From the NCBI RefSeq assembly GCF_008080435.1, contig NZ_VRKN01000002.1, positions 496,001 to 560,000 on the forward strand: 64,000 nucleotides of DNA. Reading direction: 5' to 3'. How positions within the stretch are numbered: the stretch's first letter is position 1; the number at the start of each line of letters is the position of its first letter. Below the pieces are notes generated by a model that saw only the letters and a program-made list of their open reading frames with translations, had not been told where the DNA came from and ran no database searches. Of this stretch, positions 28,244 through 38,044 are shown in pieces. The position numbers and the translations under genes are program-made. Source of the DNA: Enterobacter asburiae (GTDB taxonomy: Bacteria; Pseudomonadota; Gammaproteobacteria; Enterobacterales; Enterobacteriaceae).

Positions 28244-29530
28244 TTACTCCGCCGTCAGCAGGTTCGCCACGGTACGCACGCCCAGACCGGTCGCGCCCGC
28301 GGACCACTGCTCAACCGCCGCTTTACGGTACGTTGCGGAACAGTCGATGTGCAGCCAGCCTTCGTGGTAGTTCTCAACAAAGTGAGACAGGAAGCCTGCC
28401 GCGGTGCTTGCCCCCGCCGGGTACGCCGCGCTCGCGGTGTTGTTCAGCTCGGCAAAGTTGGACGGCAGCTGGCTGCGGTGGAACTCGGCCAGCGGCAGAC
28501 GCCAGAACGGCTCGTTTTCCGCAGCGGCGCTTGCCAGCAGGCGAGCGGCCAGCTTGTCGTCGAAGCTGAACAGCGCGTGGTAGTCGTTACCCAGCGCCGT
28601 TTTCGCCGCGCCGGTCAGGGTCGCCATGTCGATAATCAGCTCTGGCTTCTGCGCAGATGCGTCGATCAGGCCATCGGCCAGCACCAGACGGCCTTCGGCG
28701 TCGGTGTTCATCACTTCAACGTTTTTGCCGTTGCGGTAGCGAATGATGTCGCCCAGCTTGAAGGCGTTACCGCTCACCATATTGTCGGCGCAGCACAGAT
28801 ACAGCTTCACACGCTTGTTCAGGCCACGGGTGATGGCAAACGCCAGCGCGCCGGTAATGGTCGCCGCGCCGCCCATGTCGGACTTCATGGAGTCCATGAA
28901 CGCGCTCTGCTTCAGGCTGTAGCCGCCGGTGTCGAAGGTGATGCCTTTACCGACCAGGCAGGCAAATACGGGCGCGGCTTTATCGCCGGTTGGGTTGTAA
29001 TCCAGCGCCAGCAATACAGGAGGACGCTCAGAACCGCGGCCCACGGTATGGATGCCCATGTAGTTCTGCTCGCGCAGGTCTTCACCTTTGGTGATGCGGT
29101 AGGACATATTGTCGCCCGCCACGCCGCACAGCAGGTCAACGGCGCGCTGCGCCAGCTGCTCAGGGCCTAACTCTTCCGCCGGGGCGTTGATGGTGTCGCG
29201 CACCCAGTCGATGATGTTCAGGCGGCTTTCCAGCTCTTTCTGACCGGCTTCGTCGAGGTTCGCCCACTCAATTTTGCGCGTGCCTTTCGGCCCTTTGTAG
29301 CCTGCCCAGAACGCCCAGCTGCGGTCGGTGTCCCAGCCTTCGCCTGCCAGGGAGACATGTTTAATGCCCAGGCCGTCAATTTTACGCGCGGCGCGCTGGA
29401 TCAGGCCGGTGTCATCTTTACCCGTCAGGTGCAGGGTAATACCGTCGTTGTTGATGCTGTACGTGGCTTTTTCGCCCCAGCGTGCGTCGGCAGGCTGCGT
29501 AGAGAGCGTAATCTTCATCGCTTCGGTCAT
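28244..29530 (-). CDS. pepB: Peptidase B (M17 leucyl aminopeptidase family)
   Basis: Cytoplasmic aminopeptidase of family M17 with a two-metal centre, 428 residues. The signature [14 protein letters not shown] is present, along with [15 protein letters not shown] and the [15 protein letters not shown] block. The start [15 protein letters not shown] at 29530 was chosen over seven extra upstream residues because it matches E. coli PepB. It lies at the distal end of the isc-linked gene row, after iscX, as in E. coli. Confidence 0.96.
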   Translation of the reverse strand: MTEAMKITLSTQPADARWGEKATYSINNDGITLHLTGKDDTGLIQRAARKIDGLGIKHVSLAGEGWDTDRSWAFWAGYKGPKGTRKIEWANLDEAGQKELESRLNIIDWVRDTINAPAEELGPEQLAQRAVDLLCGVAGDNMSYRITKGEDLREQNYMGIHTVGRGSERPPVLLALDYNPTGDKAAPVFACLVGKGITFDTGGYSLKQSAFMDSMKSDMGGAATITGALAFAITRGLNKRVKLYLCCADNMVSGNAFKLGDIIRYRNGKNVEVMNTDAEGRLVLADGLIDASAQKPELIIDMATLTGAAKTALGNDYHALFSFDDKLAARLLASAAAENEPFWRLPLAEFHRSQLPSNFAELNNTASAAYPAGASTAAGFLSHFVENYHEGWLHIDCSATYRKAAVEQWSAGATGLGVRTVANLLTAE

Positions 29531-29583
29531 TTTATTTATCCTTATTAGCAAACGGGCCGCCAGAAGGCAGCCCGTTAAGTGAT

Positions 29584-29784
29584 TTACTCTGCTTCATCTA
29601 ACCAGACTAACAGAATCGCCTCCAGAATTTTTTCATTGGATGCGTTTGGATCGTCGTCGAAATCCTCTAAATCGCAGATCCACTGATGCATGTCGGTGAA
29701 TCGTACGGTCTTCGGATCGAGATCCGGGTTCGCGTCGTAGAGCGCTTCGCCGATTTCACGGCTGTCTGTCCACTTCAGTCCCAT
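29584..29784 (-). CDS. iscX: Fe-S cluster assembly accessory protein IscX
   Basis: A 66-residue, very acidic protein that binds IscS and iron and tunes the rate of cluster assembly. The sequence (start [17 protein letters not shown]) matches the family. The start at 29784 leaves a single base after the fdx stop; an upstream in-frame extension would overlap fdx. Last gene of the isc operon proper. Confidence 0.95.
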   Translation of the reverse strand: MGLKWTDSREIGEALYDANPDLDPKTVRFTDMHQWICDLEDFDDDPNASNEKILEAILLVWLDEAE

Positions 29785-29785
29785 A

Positions 29786-30121
29786 TCAATGCTCGCGTGC
29801 GTGGTTGATGGTGTAGCGTGGGAATTCCACGACCAGATCTTCATCGGTCACCAGCGCCTGGCAGCTTAAACGGCTGTCTGGCTCCAGACCCCATGCTTTA
29901 TCCAGCATGTCGTCTTCGTCTTCGGTGCTCTCGGCGAGAGAGTCGAAACCTTCACGCACGATGCAGTGGCAGGTAGTGCAGGCACAGGATTTTTCACAGG
30001 CGTGTTCCACTTCGATACCTGCACGCAGGGCAACATCGAGAATGGTTTCACCGGTCTTCGCTTCCAGAACAGCGCCATCCGGACAGAGGTCCGCATGAGG
30101 CAAAATTACAATCTTTGGCAT
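29786..30121 (-). CDS. fdx: [2Fe-2S] ferredoxin of the Isc system
   Basis: Adrenodoxin-type ferredoxin, 111 residues, supplying electrons for cluster formation on IscU. The cluster ligands are C42, C48, C51 (in [13 protein letters not shown]) and C87 (in RLSCQAL). Extra cysteines 46 and 53 are also seen in E. coli Fdx. It begins one base after the hscA stop. Confidence 0.97.
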   Translation of the reverse strand: MPKIVILPHADLCPDGAVLEAKTGETILDVALRAGIEVEHACEKSCACTTCHCIVREGFDSLAESTEDEDDMLDKAWGLEPDSRLSCQALVTDEDLVVEFPRYTINHAREH

Positions 30122-30122
30122 A

Positions 30123-31973
30123 TTAAACCTCGTCCACGGACTGGCCTTTCAGCGCGACGCGGACAGATTTGTCCATGCGGCGAGCAGCAAAGTCCTGGGT
30201 TTGTTTATCAACGTTTTTAATGGCTTCTTCTATTGCGTCAGCGTCATTGCCTTCTGCGACAGCGCTTAAGTGCGCGGCAGCTTCGTCAATCACCTGGCGC
30301 TCAGCGGCGCTTAACAGCGCGGCATCGGCAGCAAGCGCGCCGCTCAGGCTCTCCAGCACGCGGGCGGCTTCAACTTTCTGCTCCGCCAGCATACGCGCCT
30401 TCACATCCTGCTCGGCGTAGCTCATTGAGTCCTGAATCATGGAGGCGATTTCGCCATCGGTCAGACCGTAGGACGGCTTCACCTGAATGGACGATTCAAC
30501 GCCGGTGGATTTTTCCATCGCCGTCACGCTCAGCAGGCCGTCCGCATCCACCTGGAAGGTGACGCGAATATGCGCCCCGCCCGCAGGCAGCGCCGGGATG
30601 CCGCGCAGCGCAAAGCGCGCCAGAGAACGGCAGTCCTGCACCAGCTCACGTTCGCCCTGCATCACGTGGATGGACATTGCGGTCTGGCCATCTTTAAAGG
30701 TGGTGAACTCCTGCGCGCGCGCCACCGGAATGGTGGTATTACGCGGGATCACTTTCTCCACCAGTCCGCCCATGGTTTCTAAACCCAGGGAGAGCGGGAT
30801 AACGTCCAGCAGCAACATTTCGCTGTCCGGCTTGTTGCCGACCAGAATATCGGCCTGGATTGCGGCACCTACGGCAACCACTTTGTCCGGGTCGATGGAG
30901 GTCAGCGGCGTGCGGCCAAAGAATTCGCCCACGCGCTCGCGTACCAGCGGCACGCGGGTAGAACCGCCTACCATGACCACTTCCAGCACCTCGTTGGCCT
31001 CAACGCCCGCATCTTTCAGTGCGCGACGGCAGGCCAGCAGGGTGCGTTTCACCAGCGGGGCAATCAGATCGTTGAACTGGTCGCGGGTGATATCACCCTG
31101 CCAGCCCGCAACATTTACGGTAACCGTCTGCGCATCGCTCAGGGCGATTTTGGCGTCTATGGCCGCATCCAGCAGTTCACGCTGCACGCGGGCATCGCTG
31201 CGATCGCTGATGCCCGCCTGCTCGCGAATGTAGTCAGCCAGCAGATGGTCGAAGTCATCGCCGCCCAGCGCAGAATCCCCACCGGTCGCCAGCACTTCAA
31301 ACACCCCGCGGCTTAAGCGCAGGATCGAGATATCAAAGGTGCCACCGCCAAGATCGTAAACCGCAATGACCCCTTCCTGACCGGAGTCGAGGCCGTAGGC
31401 AATCGCCGCCGCCGTCGGTTCGTTCAGCAGGCGCAGCACGTGCAGGCCCGCCAGACGCGCGGCGTCTTTGGTGCCCTGACGCTGGGCATCGTCAAAATAG
31501 GCCGGAACGGTGATCACCACGCCGTCCAGATCGCCGCCGAGCGTCGCCGTAGCGCGCGCCGCCAGCGCTTTGAGGATGTCGGAGGAAACACGAATCGGGT
31601 TCAGCAGACCCGCCGCCGTCGCGATCATCGGCAGACCGTTTTCACTGGCCTGCAGCTGATACGGCAGATGCGGATAGCGGGTCTGAATATCGGTCAGCGA
31701 GCGGCCCATCATGCGCTTTACGGAGCTGATGGTGTTCGCCGGGTCGCGCGAGGCGTTGGCGCGGGCGTCATAGCCGACCGCGTGACCCTGCTGCTGGTAG
31801 TGGACCACGGAAGGCAGCAGATGACGGCCCTGCTCGTCGGCCAGCGTTTCCGCCTGGCCGCTGCGCACGGTCGCCACGAGGGAATTGGTGGTACCCAGGT
31901 CAATACCCACCGCCAGACGACGCTGGTGCGGTGCGGCACTTAAGCCAGGCTCACTAATTTGTAATAAGGCCAT
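30123..31973 (-). CDS. hscA: Hsp70-type chaperone HscA
   Basis: Specialised Hsp70 (616 residues) that releases Fe-S clusters from IscU, stimulated by HscB. The ATPase domain has [12 protein letters not shown] near residue 23 and [13 protein letters not shown] near 205; the substrate-binding domain starts around 390. Located between hscB and fdx in the isc operon. Confidence 0.97.
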   Translation of the reverse strand: MALLQISEPGLSAAPHQRRLAVGIDLGTTNSLVATVRSGQAETLADEQGRHLLPSVVHYQQQGHAVGYDARANASRDPANTISSVKRMMGRSLTDIQTRYPHLPYQLQASENGLPMIATAAGLLNPIRVSSDILKALAARATATLGGDLDGVVITVPAYFDDAQRQGTKDAARLAGLHVLRLLNEPTAAAIAYGLDSGQEGVIAVYDLGGGTFDISILRLSRGVFEVLATGGDSALGGDDFDHLLADYIREQAGISDRSDARVQRELLDAAIDAKIALSDAQTVTVNVAGWQGDITRDQFNDLIAPLVKRTLLACRRALKDAGVEANEVLEVVMVGGSTRVPLVRERVGEFFGRTPLTSIDPDKVVAVGAAIQADILVGNKPDSEMLLLDVIPLSLGLETMGGLVEKVIPRNTTIPVARAQEFTTFKDGQTAMSIHVMQGERELVQDCRSLARFALRGIPALPAGGAHIRVTFQVDADGLLSVTAMEKSTGVESSIQVKPSYGLTDGEIASMIQDSMSYAEQDVKARMLAEQKVEAARVLESLSGALAADAALLSAAERQVIDEAAAHLSAVAEGNDADAIEEAIKNVDKQTQDFAARRMDKSVRVALKGQSVDEV

Positions 31974-31987
31974 AATTGCTTCCGAAA

Positions 31988-32503
31988 TTAAAAATCGAGC
32001 AGCTTTTCTTCGAGTTGTTCAGCACTGCTTCGCAGTTTATCGAGAAAACGGAGTTTGCGCACAGTGTCTGCCGCCACGTCCCAGGTCTCGTTGTTCAGTT
32101 GCTCCACCATCTGCTGATGGCGGGTATCGAACATGCCTTTTACGCGTTTGATAAAACTTTCCAGACGCGCTTCGTCTTTGGCCTGTTCAATCTCATCCAG
32201 CTCTTCACGCAGCTCCAGCTGTTCCATCAGAAACGCCGTGTCGCGTACGGTGTGCTGTTCGCTCGCCAGATCAAAACCGTGCAGCGAGAGCAGATATTCT
32301 GCACGCGCCAGCGGATGGCGCAGCGTCTGCCAGGCCTGGTTGATGGTGGCAGAGTGGGAAACCGCAGCCAACTGCTCTGACTGAGTACCACTGGCAAATT
32401 TGTCCGGATGGTACTGACGCTGCAGATCCTGAAAACGGATCGTCAGCGCCTGGAGATCAATCGGGTATTGAGCGGGTAGTCCGAAGAGAGTGAAGTAATC
32501 CAT
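31988..32503 (-). CDS. hscB: J-protein co-chaperone HscB
   Basis: J-domain protein, 171 residues, delivering IscU to HscA and stimulating its ATPase. The HPD motif is present (YHPDKFA, about residue 37), followed by the C-terminal three-helix domain that binds IscU. It lies 14 bases before hscA. Confidence 0.96.
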   Translation of the reverse strand: MDYFTLFGLPAQYPIDLQALTIRFQDLQRQYHPDKFASGTQSEQLAAVSHSATINQAWQTLRHPLARAEYLLSLHGFDLASEQHTVRDTAFLMEQLELREELDEIEQAKDEARLESFIKRVKGMFDTRHQQMVEQLNNETWDVAADTVRKLRFLDKLRSSAEQLEEKLLDF

Positions 32504-32531
32504 AACAATCTCAGGGGTAGCCTGTTAGAAC

Positions 32532-32568
32532 AAACCCCACGCGTAGCAGGTAAGCCACGGTGGGGTTT
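32532..32568. other. Hairpin between iscA and hscB
   Basis: A perfect 9-bp inverted repeat AAACCCCAC/GTGGGGTTT with a 19-base loop in the only sizeable gap within iscSUA-hscBA. The following T tract is short. It probably protects or attenuates the mRNA between the assembly genes and the chaperone genes. Confidence 0.6.
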
Positions 32569-32582
32569 CGGATGACGCGCGG

Positions 32583-32906
32583 TTAAACGTGGAAGCTTTC
32601 GCCGCAACCACACTCGTCTTTGACGTTCGGGTTCGTGAATTTGAACCCTTCGTTCAGGCCTTCTTTGACGAAGTCCAGCTGAGTGCCGTTGAGGAATTGC
32701 AGGCTTTTGCCATCGACCACCACCTTCACGCCCTTGTCTTCAAACACGGTGTCGTCAGACGCCGGTTCATCAACAAACTCCAGTACGTAAGCCATACCAG
32801 AACAGCCGGAGGTACGTACGCCCAGTCGCAGGCCAAAGCCTTTACCACGGTTCGCCAGAAAAGAGCTTACTCGCGCGGCAGCGCTGTCGCTAAGGGTAAT
32901 CGACAT
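32583..32906 (-). CDS. iscA: A-type Fe-S carrier IscA
   Basis: A 107-residue A-type carrier that holds iron or clusters for transfer to targets. The three conserved cysteines are present: one in TSGCSGMAY (about residue 35) and two in ECGCGESF (about 99 and 101). The start was taken at the ATG at 32906; a TTG two codons upstream is an alternative. Confidence 0.96.
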   Translation of the reverse strand: MSITLSDSAAARVSSFLANRGKGFGLRLGVRTSGCSGMAYVLEFVDEPASDDTVFEDKGVKVVVDGKSLQFLNGTQLDFVKEGLNEGFKFTNPNVKDECGCGESFHV

Positions 32907-32919
32907 ACTCAAACCTCAA

Positions 32920-33306
32920 TTATTTTGCTTCACGTTTGCTTTTGTAATCCGCAATGGCGGCTTTGATCGCGTCTTCTGCCAGAATAGAACAGTGAATTTT
33001 CACCGGCGGCAGTTCGAGTTCTTCAGCAATATCCGTGTTCTTGATTGCCTGTGCTTCGTCCAGAGACTTGCCCTTCACCCATTCGGTGACCAGGGAGCTG
33101 GACGCGATAGCAGAACCGCAGCCGTAGGTCTTGAAGCGCGCGTCTTCAATGATACCTTCATTGTTGACTTTAATCTGCAACTTCATCACGTCGCCACACG
33201 CCGGTGCGCCAACCATACCGCTACCGACAGAGTCGTCGCTGTTGTCAAAAGAGCCAACGTTGCGTGGGTTCTCGTAATGATCGATGACTTTTTCGCTGTA
33301 TGCCAT
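32920..33306 (-). CDS. iscU: Fe-S cluster scaffold IscU
   Basis: The 128-residue scaffold on which [2Fe-2S] clusters are built. Conserved ligands: the cysteine in APACGD (about 37), YGCGSA (about 63), and KIHCS (about 106). The HscA recognition motif LPPVK precedes the last cysteine. It lies 24 bases after iscS. Confidence 0.97.
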   Translation of the reverse strand: MAYSEKVIDHYENPRNVGSFDNSDDSVGSGMVGAPACGDVMKLQIKVNNEGIIEDARFKTYGCGSAIASSSLVTEWVKGKSLDEAQAIKNTDIAEELELPPVKIHCSILAEDAIKAAIADYKSKREAK

Positions 33307-33330
33307 GATTGAATTCTCCTTATGTACCGA

Positions 33331-34545
33331 TTAGTGATGTGACCATTCAATGCTGTTCAGATCCACGCCCTGCTTGAACATTTCCCACAGAGGAGAAAGA
33401 TCGCGCAGACGGCCGATGGAGTTGCGAACCAGCTTGATGGTGTAGTCAATCTCTTCTTCGGTAGTGAAACGACCTAAAGAGAAACGGATAGAGCTGTGTG
33501 CCAGCTCGTCGGTCATACCCAGCGCGCGCAGCACGTAGGATGGCTCCAGGCTTGCAGACGTACAGGCAGAACCGGAAGAAACGGCCAGGTCTTTCAGCGC
33601 CATGATCAGCGATTCGCCTTCAACATAGTTGAAGCTGACGTTGAGGATGTTCGGAGCACCCTGCTCGAGATCGCCGTTCAGATACACTTCTTCCATATCT
33701 TTCACGCCGTCCCACAGACGGTTACGCAGCGTGCGCAGGCGTGCCATCTCGGTTTCCATCTCTTCTTTTGCAATGCGGTACGCTTCGCCCATGCCCACGA
33801 TCTGGTGAACAGGCAGCGTGCCGGAACGCATACCGCGCTCGTGACCGCCGCCATGCATCTGTGCTTCGATGCGGATACGTGGTTTACGACGAACGTACAG
33901 CGCGCCGATCCCTTTCGGGCCATAGATTTTGTGGCCGGAGAAGGACATCAGATCCACTTTCAACTGGCTCAGGTCGATAGGCAGTTTGCCCACGCTCTGG
34001 GTCGCGTCCACGTGGTAGATGATACCGCGCGCGCGGCACATTTCGCCGATGGTCGCGATGTCTTGTACCACGCCGATTTCGTTGTTGACGTGCATGATGG
34101 AAACCAGAATGGTGTCATCACGCATGGCCGCTTCGAGCTCTTTGAGGTCAATAATACCGTTGCTCTGTGGGGCGAGATAGGTGACTTCGTACCCTTCACG
34201 CTCCAGCTGGCGGCAGGTGTCCAGCACGGCTTTGTGTTCGGTTTTGCTGGTGATAATGTGCTTGCCTTTTTTCTGATAAAAGTTGGCTGCACCTTTGATC
34301 GCCAGGTTGTCGGATTCGGTCGCACCGGAGGTGAAAACAATCTCACGCGGGTCGGCACCCACCAGGTCAGCAATCTGATTACGGGCGATATCAACCGCCT
34401 CTTCAGCATGCCAGCCAAAACGGTGTGAACGGGAAGCTGGGTTACCAAAGTTTCCGTCCAGGGTCAGACACTGCATCATTTTCTCGGCAACACGCGGGTC
34501 CACCGGCGTGGTTGCGGAGTAATCGAGATAAATCGGTAATTTCAT
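33331..34545 (-). CDS. iscS: Cysteine desulfurase IscS
   Basis: PLP-dependent enzyme turning cysteine into alanine and an enzyme-bound persulfide used for clusters, thiamine and tRNA thiolation. The 404-residue protein has the PLP lysine in [10 protein letters not shown] and the persulfide cysteine in [12 protein letters not shown]. Length and context are standard. Confidence 0.98.
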   Translation of the reverse strand: MKLPIYLDYSATTPVDPRVAEKMMQCLTLDGNFGNPASRSHRFGWHAEEAVDIARNQIADLVGADPREIVFTSGATESDNLAIKGAANFYQKKGKHIITSKTEHKAVLDTCRQLEREGYEVTYLAPQSNGIIDLKELEAAMRDDTILVSIMHVNNEIGVVQDIATIGEMCRARGIIYHVDATQSVGKLPIDLSQLKVDLMSFSGHKIYGPKGIGALYVRRKPRIRIEAQMHGGGHERGMRSGTLPVHQIVGMGEAYRIAKEEMETEMARLRTLRNRLWDGVKDMEEVYLNGDLEQGAPNILNVSFNYVEGESLIMALKDLAVSSGSACTSASLEPSYVLRALGMTDELAHSSIRFSLGRFTTEEEIDYTIKLVRNSIGRLRDLSPLWEMFKQGVDLNSIEWSHH

Positions 34546-34662
34546 TGCTCTTTAAACTCCGTACATCGCTTCAATGCAAGGAATCAGGCAACCGGCTGGA
34601 TGTACGACCGAGTACACGGGGCGTGACCGCCCCGGCCTGATTCTGAAATCTTTATCGTTTTA
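34546..34662 (-). promoter_or_regulatory. iscR-iscS intercistronic leader
   Basis: A 117-base gap with several inverted repeats (for example CGGGGCG/CGCCCCG around 34617-34632). In E. coli this linker folds to protect iscR mRNA while the sRNA RyhB base-pairs near the iscS start to trigger decay of iscSUA. Position and structure suggest the same here; pairing was not computed. Confidence 0.5.
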
Positions 34663-35154
34663 TTACGCGCGCAATTTGACGTCGATAGCGTCCTGCGCGC
34701 GGGTGCTGCGTTGGGAATCCTGACTGTGTTGACGACCAGAGACATCCAGAACTTCCTGGTTATTAACCAGTTCACCCAGGGTGATGTTGTTCAGGAAGCC
34801 GGTGAGACGGTCGCTCAGATCGCGCCACAGCGCGTGGGTCAGGCATTTGTCGCCGCCCTGGCAGCCGCCTTTACCCTGGCAACGGGTCGCGTCAACGGAT
34901 TCGTCAACTGCGCTAATCACTTCACCAACTGCAATACTGCCCGCGTCTTTACCGAGCAGATAACCGCCGCCTGGGCCACGAACGCTGGAAACCAGTCCAT
35001 TTTTACGCAGTCTGGAGAACAGCTGTTCCAGATAAGAGAGGGAGATCCCTTGTCGTTCAGAAATATCAGCCAACGGAACCGGGCCCGCTTCGGAGTTGAG
35101 CGCAACGTCCAGCATCGCGGTCACGGCATAACGCCCTTTAGATGTCAGTCTCAT
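34663..35154 (-). CDS. iscR: Fe-S cluster sensing regulator IscR
   Basis: Rrf2-family regulator of 163 residues. It has an N-terminal winged helix (about 1-65) and cluster ligands C92, C98, C104 and H107 in the [14 protein letters not shown] loop. With a [2Fe-2S] cluster it represses the isc operon through type 1 sites; apo-IscR binds type 2 sites and activates suf. Two type 1 sites are visible in its own promoter. Confidence 0.97.
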   Translation of the reverse strand: MRLTSKGRYAVTAMLDVALNSEAGPVPLADISERQGISLSYLEQLFSRLRKNGLVSSVRGPGGGYLLGKDAGSIAVGEVISAVDESVDATRCQGKGGCQGGDKCLTHALWRDLSDRLTGFLNNITLGELVNNQEVLDVSGRQHSQDSQRSTRAQDAIDVKLRA

Positions 35155-35235
35155 GTCTTACTTAACCTCAAACTCGCCCCTGCCCGGGGTTTTTTATAGT
35201 AAAATGGGGTATTGCATAGCAGGGCCAAGTCTGAC

Positions 35236-35285
35236 ATTCCTGACTAAAATGGTCAACTATTTACTTGACTGTTTTAGTCAGGTAT
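35236..35285 (-). promoter_or_regulatory. Twin type 1 IscR sites upstream of iscR
   Basis: Two contiguous 25-bp imperfect palindromes at 35236-35260 and 35261-35285. Read on the minus strand, each contains a TGAC(T/C) half followed by AGTCA, with ATA at the outer edge. Both match the recalled type 1 consensus with one or two mismatches. They lie about 80-130 bases before iscR and overlap the expected promoter, giving autoregulation. Confidence 0.85.
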
Positions 35286-35307
35286 TTAACCTTCCGTGCC
35301 GTTTTTT

Positions 35308-35376
35308 GTCGGGTGGCGCTTCGCTTACCCGACCTACGGTTTTGTAGGCCGGGTAAGCGAAGCGCCACCCGGCGAA
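35308..35376. repeat. REP/BIME element between iscR and trmJ
   Basis: Two inverted copies of the GTCGGGTGGCGCTTCGCTTA-type unit joined by CCTACGGTTTTGTAGG. Same family as at 28168. It sits just after trmJ and ahead of the iscR promoter. Confidence 0.9.
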
Positions 35377-35385
35377 CAGACGACA

Positions 35386-36111
35386 CTACTCTTTATTCTT
35401 CTGCTCAATCGACGCCAGGATCCCGCGCAGGATGTTCAGCTCCTGGCTTTCCGGGCGCGCGCGGGTAAACATACGGCGCAGCTTGTTCATCACCTGACCT
35501 GGGTGGCCTTCACGGATAAAGCCGGTTGAGAGTAGCGTCTGCTCAAGGTGACCATAGAAGCGCTCAAGGTCGTCCACCAGCGGGTAGGCAGTTTCTTCTT
35601 TCGATTCGACCTGTTTCTCCTGCGTCGCCAGCCACGCCATACGCACTTCATAGGCGATAACCTGCACCGCCATCGCCAGGTTCAGCGAGCTGTATTCCGG
35701 GTTCGCCGCGATGGCGACGTGATAGTGACACTTCTGCAGCTCGTCGTTGGTCAGGCCAACGCGCTCGCGGCCAAACACCAGCGCAACCGGTGCCTGTTCA
35801 GCCTCAGAAACACTTTTCAGGCCGCATTCGCGCGGATCCAGCATCGGCCACGGCAGCGTGCGTGAACGCGCGCTCGTGCCGACAACGAGGCTGCAACCGG
35901 CCAGCGCTTCGTCAAGGGTATCGACGATCTGGGCATTGCCGATCACGTCGCTGGCACCGGCCGCCAGGGCGATGGCCTGCGAGTCAGGTTTCACCAGCGG
36001 GTTAACCAGCCAGAGATTCGTTAAGCCCATGGTTTTCATAGCGCGGGCAACGGAGCCCATGTTGCCGGTGTGCGAGGTTTCGACCAGCACGATTCGAATG
36101 TTTTGCAGCAT
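35386..36111 (-). CDS. trmJ: tRNA Cm32/Um32 methyltransferase TrmJ
   Basis: SPOUT-class enzyme, 241 residues, methylating the ribose of residue 32 in several tRNAs. The N-terminal block [18 protein letters not shown], the SAM-knot segments [15 protein letters not shown] and [13 protein letters not shown] are present. In E. coli it also precedes iscR and is divergent from suhB; both hold here. Confidence 0.96.
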   Translation of the reverse strand: MLQNIRIVLVETSHTGNMGSVARAMKTMGLTNLWLVNPLVKPDSQAIALAAGASDVIGNAQIVDTLDEALAGCSLVVGTSARSRTLPWPMLDPRECGLKSVSEAEQAPVALVFGRERVGLTNDELQKCHYHVAIAANPEYSSLNLAMAVQVIAYEVRMAWLATQEKQVESKEETAYPLVDDLERFYGHLEQTLLSTGFIREGHPGQVMNKLRRMFTRARPESQELNILRGILASIEQKNKE

Positions 36112-36242
36112 AATTTTTAATGTCTGAATTCAGCGTCTGAAGAATATTCGGGCATATTATCATAAACGGGAGACATAATCCGATCCCACTGCTATACTCT
36201 GCGCCGATTTTCCTGTTCTTTAACATCCAGTGAGAGAGACCG

Positions 36243-37046
36243 ATGCATCCGATGCTGACCATCGCCGTGCGCGCAGCGCGCAAGGCGGGTAATGTAATTG
36301 CCAAACACTACGAAACGCCAGACTCCGTAGAAACCAGCCAGAAAGGCAGCAATGATTTCGTGACTAACGTCGATAAAGCCGCAGAAGCGATTATTATCGA
36401 AACGATCCGCAAATCTTACCCACAGCACACCATCATCACCGAAGAAAGCGGTGAACATGAAGGTACCGATCAGGATGTTCAATGGGTTATCGATCCACTG
36501 GATGGCACCACCAACTTCGTCAAACGCCTGCCACACTTCTCTGTGTCTATCGCAGTACGCATTAAAGGCCGTACTGAAGTCGCCGTTGTTTACGATCCAA
36601 TGCGTAACGAACTGTTCACCGCTACCCGCGGTCAGGGCGCACAGCTGAACGGCTACCGTCTGCGCTGCAGCAACGCACGCGATCTGGACGGCACCATTCT
36701 GGCGACCGGTTTCCCGTTCAAGGCAAAACAGCACGCGACCACCTACATGAATATCCTGGGCAAACTGTTCACCGAATGCGCGGACTTCCGTCGCACCGGT
36801 TCTGCTGCACTGGATCTGGCCTACGTGGCGACCGGCCGCGTTGACGGTTACTTCGAGCTGTCACTGAAGCCATGGGACTTTGCTGCGGGCGAGCTGATCG
36901 CACGTGAAGCTGGCGCCATCGTGTGTGATTTCACCGGCGGCCATAACTATATGTCTACCGGCAACATCGTTGCAGGTAACCCACGCGTTGTTAAAGCCAT
37001 GCTGGCAAACATGCGTGATGAACTGAGCGATGCGCTGAAGCGTTAA
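36243..37046 (+). CDS. suhB: Inositol-1-monophosphatase / Nus factor SuhB
   Basis: Mg-dependent phosphatase of the IMPase fold, 267 residues. In E. coli it also joins the rRNA antitermination complex as a Nus factor, apart from its catalysis. The metal-binding motif DPLDGTTNF is near residue 84, with the second aspartate in KPWDFAAGELI near 214. The stop codon is followed within 15 bases by a dispersed hairpin repeat that serves as its terminator. Confidence 0.97.
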   Translation: MHPMLTIAVRAARKAGNVIAKHYETPDSVETSQKGSNDFVTNVDKAAEAIIIETIRKSYPQHTIITEESGEHEGTDQDVQWVIDPLDGTTNFVKRLPHFSVSIAVRIKGRTEVAVVYDPMRNELFTATRGQGAQLNGYRLRCSNARDLDGTILATGFPFKAKQHATTYMNILGKLFTECADFRRTGSAALDLAYVATGRVDGYFELSLKPWDFAAGELIAREAGAIVCDFTGGHNYMSTGNIVAGNPRVVKAMLANMRDELSDALKR

Positions 37047-37086
37047 TCCCCTCACCCCAGCCCTCTCCCCAAAGGGGAGAGGGTGT
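37047..37086. repeat. Dispersed CCCTCTCCCC/GGGGAGAGGG hairpin repeat
   Basis: A perfect 10-bp inverted repeat (37061-37070 and 37074-37083) with an AAA loop, preceded by CCTCACCCCAG. From memory this unit is spread widely in enterobacterial and other proteobacterial intergenic regions. It lies after suhB, and the last ten or so codons of the convergent nicO-type gene run through it. Confidence 0.8.
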
Positions 37087-38044
37087 TAGAGGGCACCGCG
37101 CTCATCCACATCGTTACCGCCGCCAACAGCAGAATGACCCCACCCGCCAGCGCAAGCGTTGTCCACCCTATCTGTCGCCACAGTACCGGCGTTTTATTGC
37201 CGCTGAGTTTTACCGCCAGCTGACGGAAGCTGTGAACCAGCAGCGCTAAAGACGAAATGGTGAGAGACGTTCCTGCCGCCATCGCCAGTGCAGACAGCAT
37301 TCCCCAGCCAAACACGCCTATCACCTTACTGAACAGCAGCACCATGATTGCCCCCGAACACGGGCGCATGCCCATCGAGAGAACAATCATCAGCCGCGCA
37401 CGCCAGTCGTCGCCGTTCTGTAATTGTTCCTGCGTGGGCAAATGCTGATGTCCGCAGCCGCAGTTTTCATCATGAACGTGGTGCGGCGTAAAGGTTTTGA
37501 ATTTCGGTTTTTGCAGCAGCACGCGCAGCTTTTTCAGCGCCCGCCAGCAGAGGATCAGCCCCAGCACGCCCACCAGCGCGTAGCTCCCCTTCTCCAGCCA
37601 GAAACTGCTCAAGTGCAGCTGGCGCGCGGGAAGCTGTAAGAGAGAAAGGACGACCACGACGAGCGCAATCGCCACGCTGCCCTGAAGCAGTGAAGAAGCC
37701 AGCGTCAGGCCGATACTCGATTTCAGCTTCGACGGATGTGTGGCAAGCCAGGTCGTGATGACGATTTTGCCGTGCCCCGGCCCCAGCGCGTGCAGAACGC
37801 CATAGATAAAACTGAACGCCAGCAGGGAACCACCCGCTTTGGTCGGGTTTTCCGCCACCGCCTTCAGCAGACCGCTCATCTGCTGGTTGACCTCACGCTG
37901 CCAGACAATGCTTTTCATCATGACCTGCGGCCAGGCCTGCCACAGCCAGAGCGAACCGCAAACGGCTAGCAGGAGAAAGAGCGCCAGCGGCCAGAGGTGC
38001 AGCCAGCGGCGCGGTTTCCGAACCGGAGAGGAGATCACTGACAT
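37052..38044 (-). CDS. NicO family nickel/cobalt transporter (COG2215)
   Basis: A 330-residue inner-membrane protein with about six or seven membrane segments, of the NicO/RcnA superfamily. The signature HALGPGHGKIV (about residue 86) and MGMRPCSGAIMVL (about 226) are typical metal-path motifs. Between them is a cytoplasmic or periplasmic loop rich in His and Cys (HHVHDENCGCGHQH, about 188-201). Its start overlaps the DUF1007 gene by 10 bases, an operon typical of COG2215/COG3683 pairs. Direction of transport, import or export, is not decided by sequence. The last residues, NTLSPLGRGLG, are encoded by a dispersed repeat. E. coli K-12 has yfhR at this place instead. Confidence 0.82.
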   Translation of the reverse strand: MSVISSPVRKPRRWLHLWPLALFLLLAVCGSLWLWQAWPQVMMKSIVWQREVNQQMSGLLKAVAENPTKAGGSLLAFSFIYGVLHALGPGHGKIVITTWLATHPSKLKSSIGLTLASSLLQGSVAIALVVVVLSLLQLPARQLHLSSFWLEKGSYALVGVLGLILCWRALKKLRVLLQKPKFKTFTPHHVHDENCGCGHQHLPTQEQLQNGDDWRARLMIVLSMGMRPCSGAIMVLLFSKVIGVFGWGMLSALAMAAGTSLTISSLALLVHSFRQLAVKLSGNKTPVLWRQIGWTTLALAGGVILLLAAVTMWMSAVPSNTLSPLGRGLG

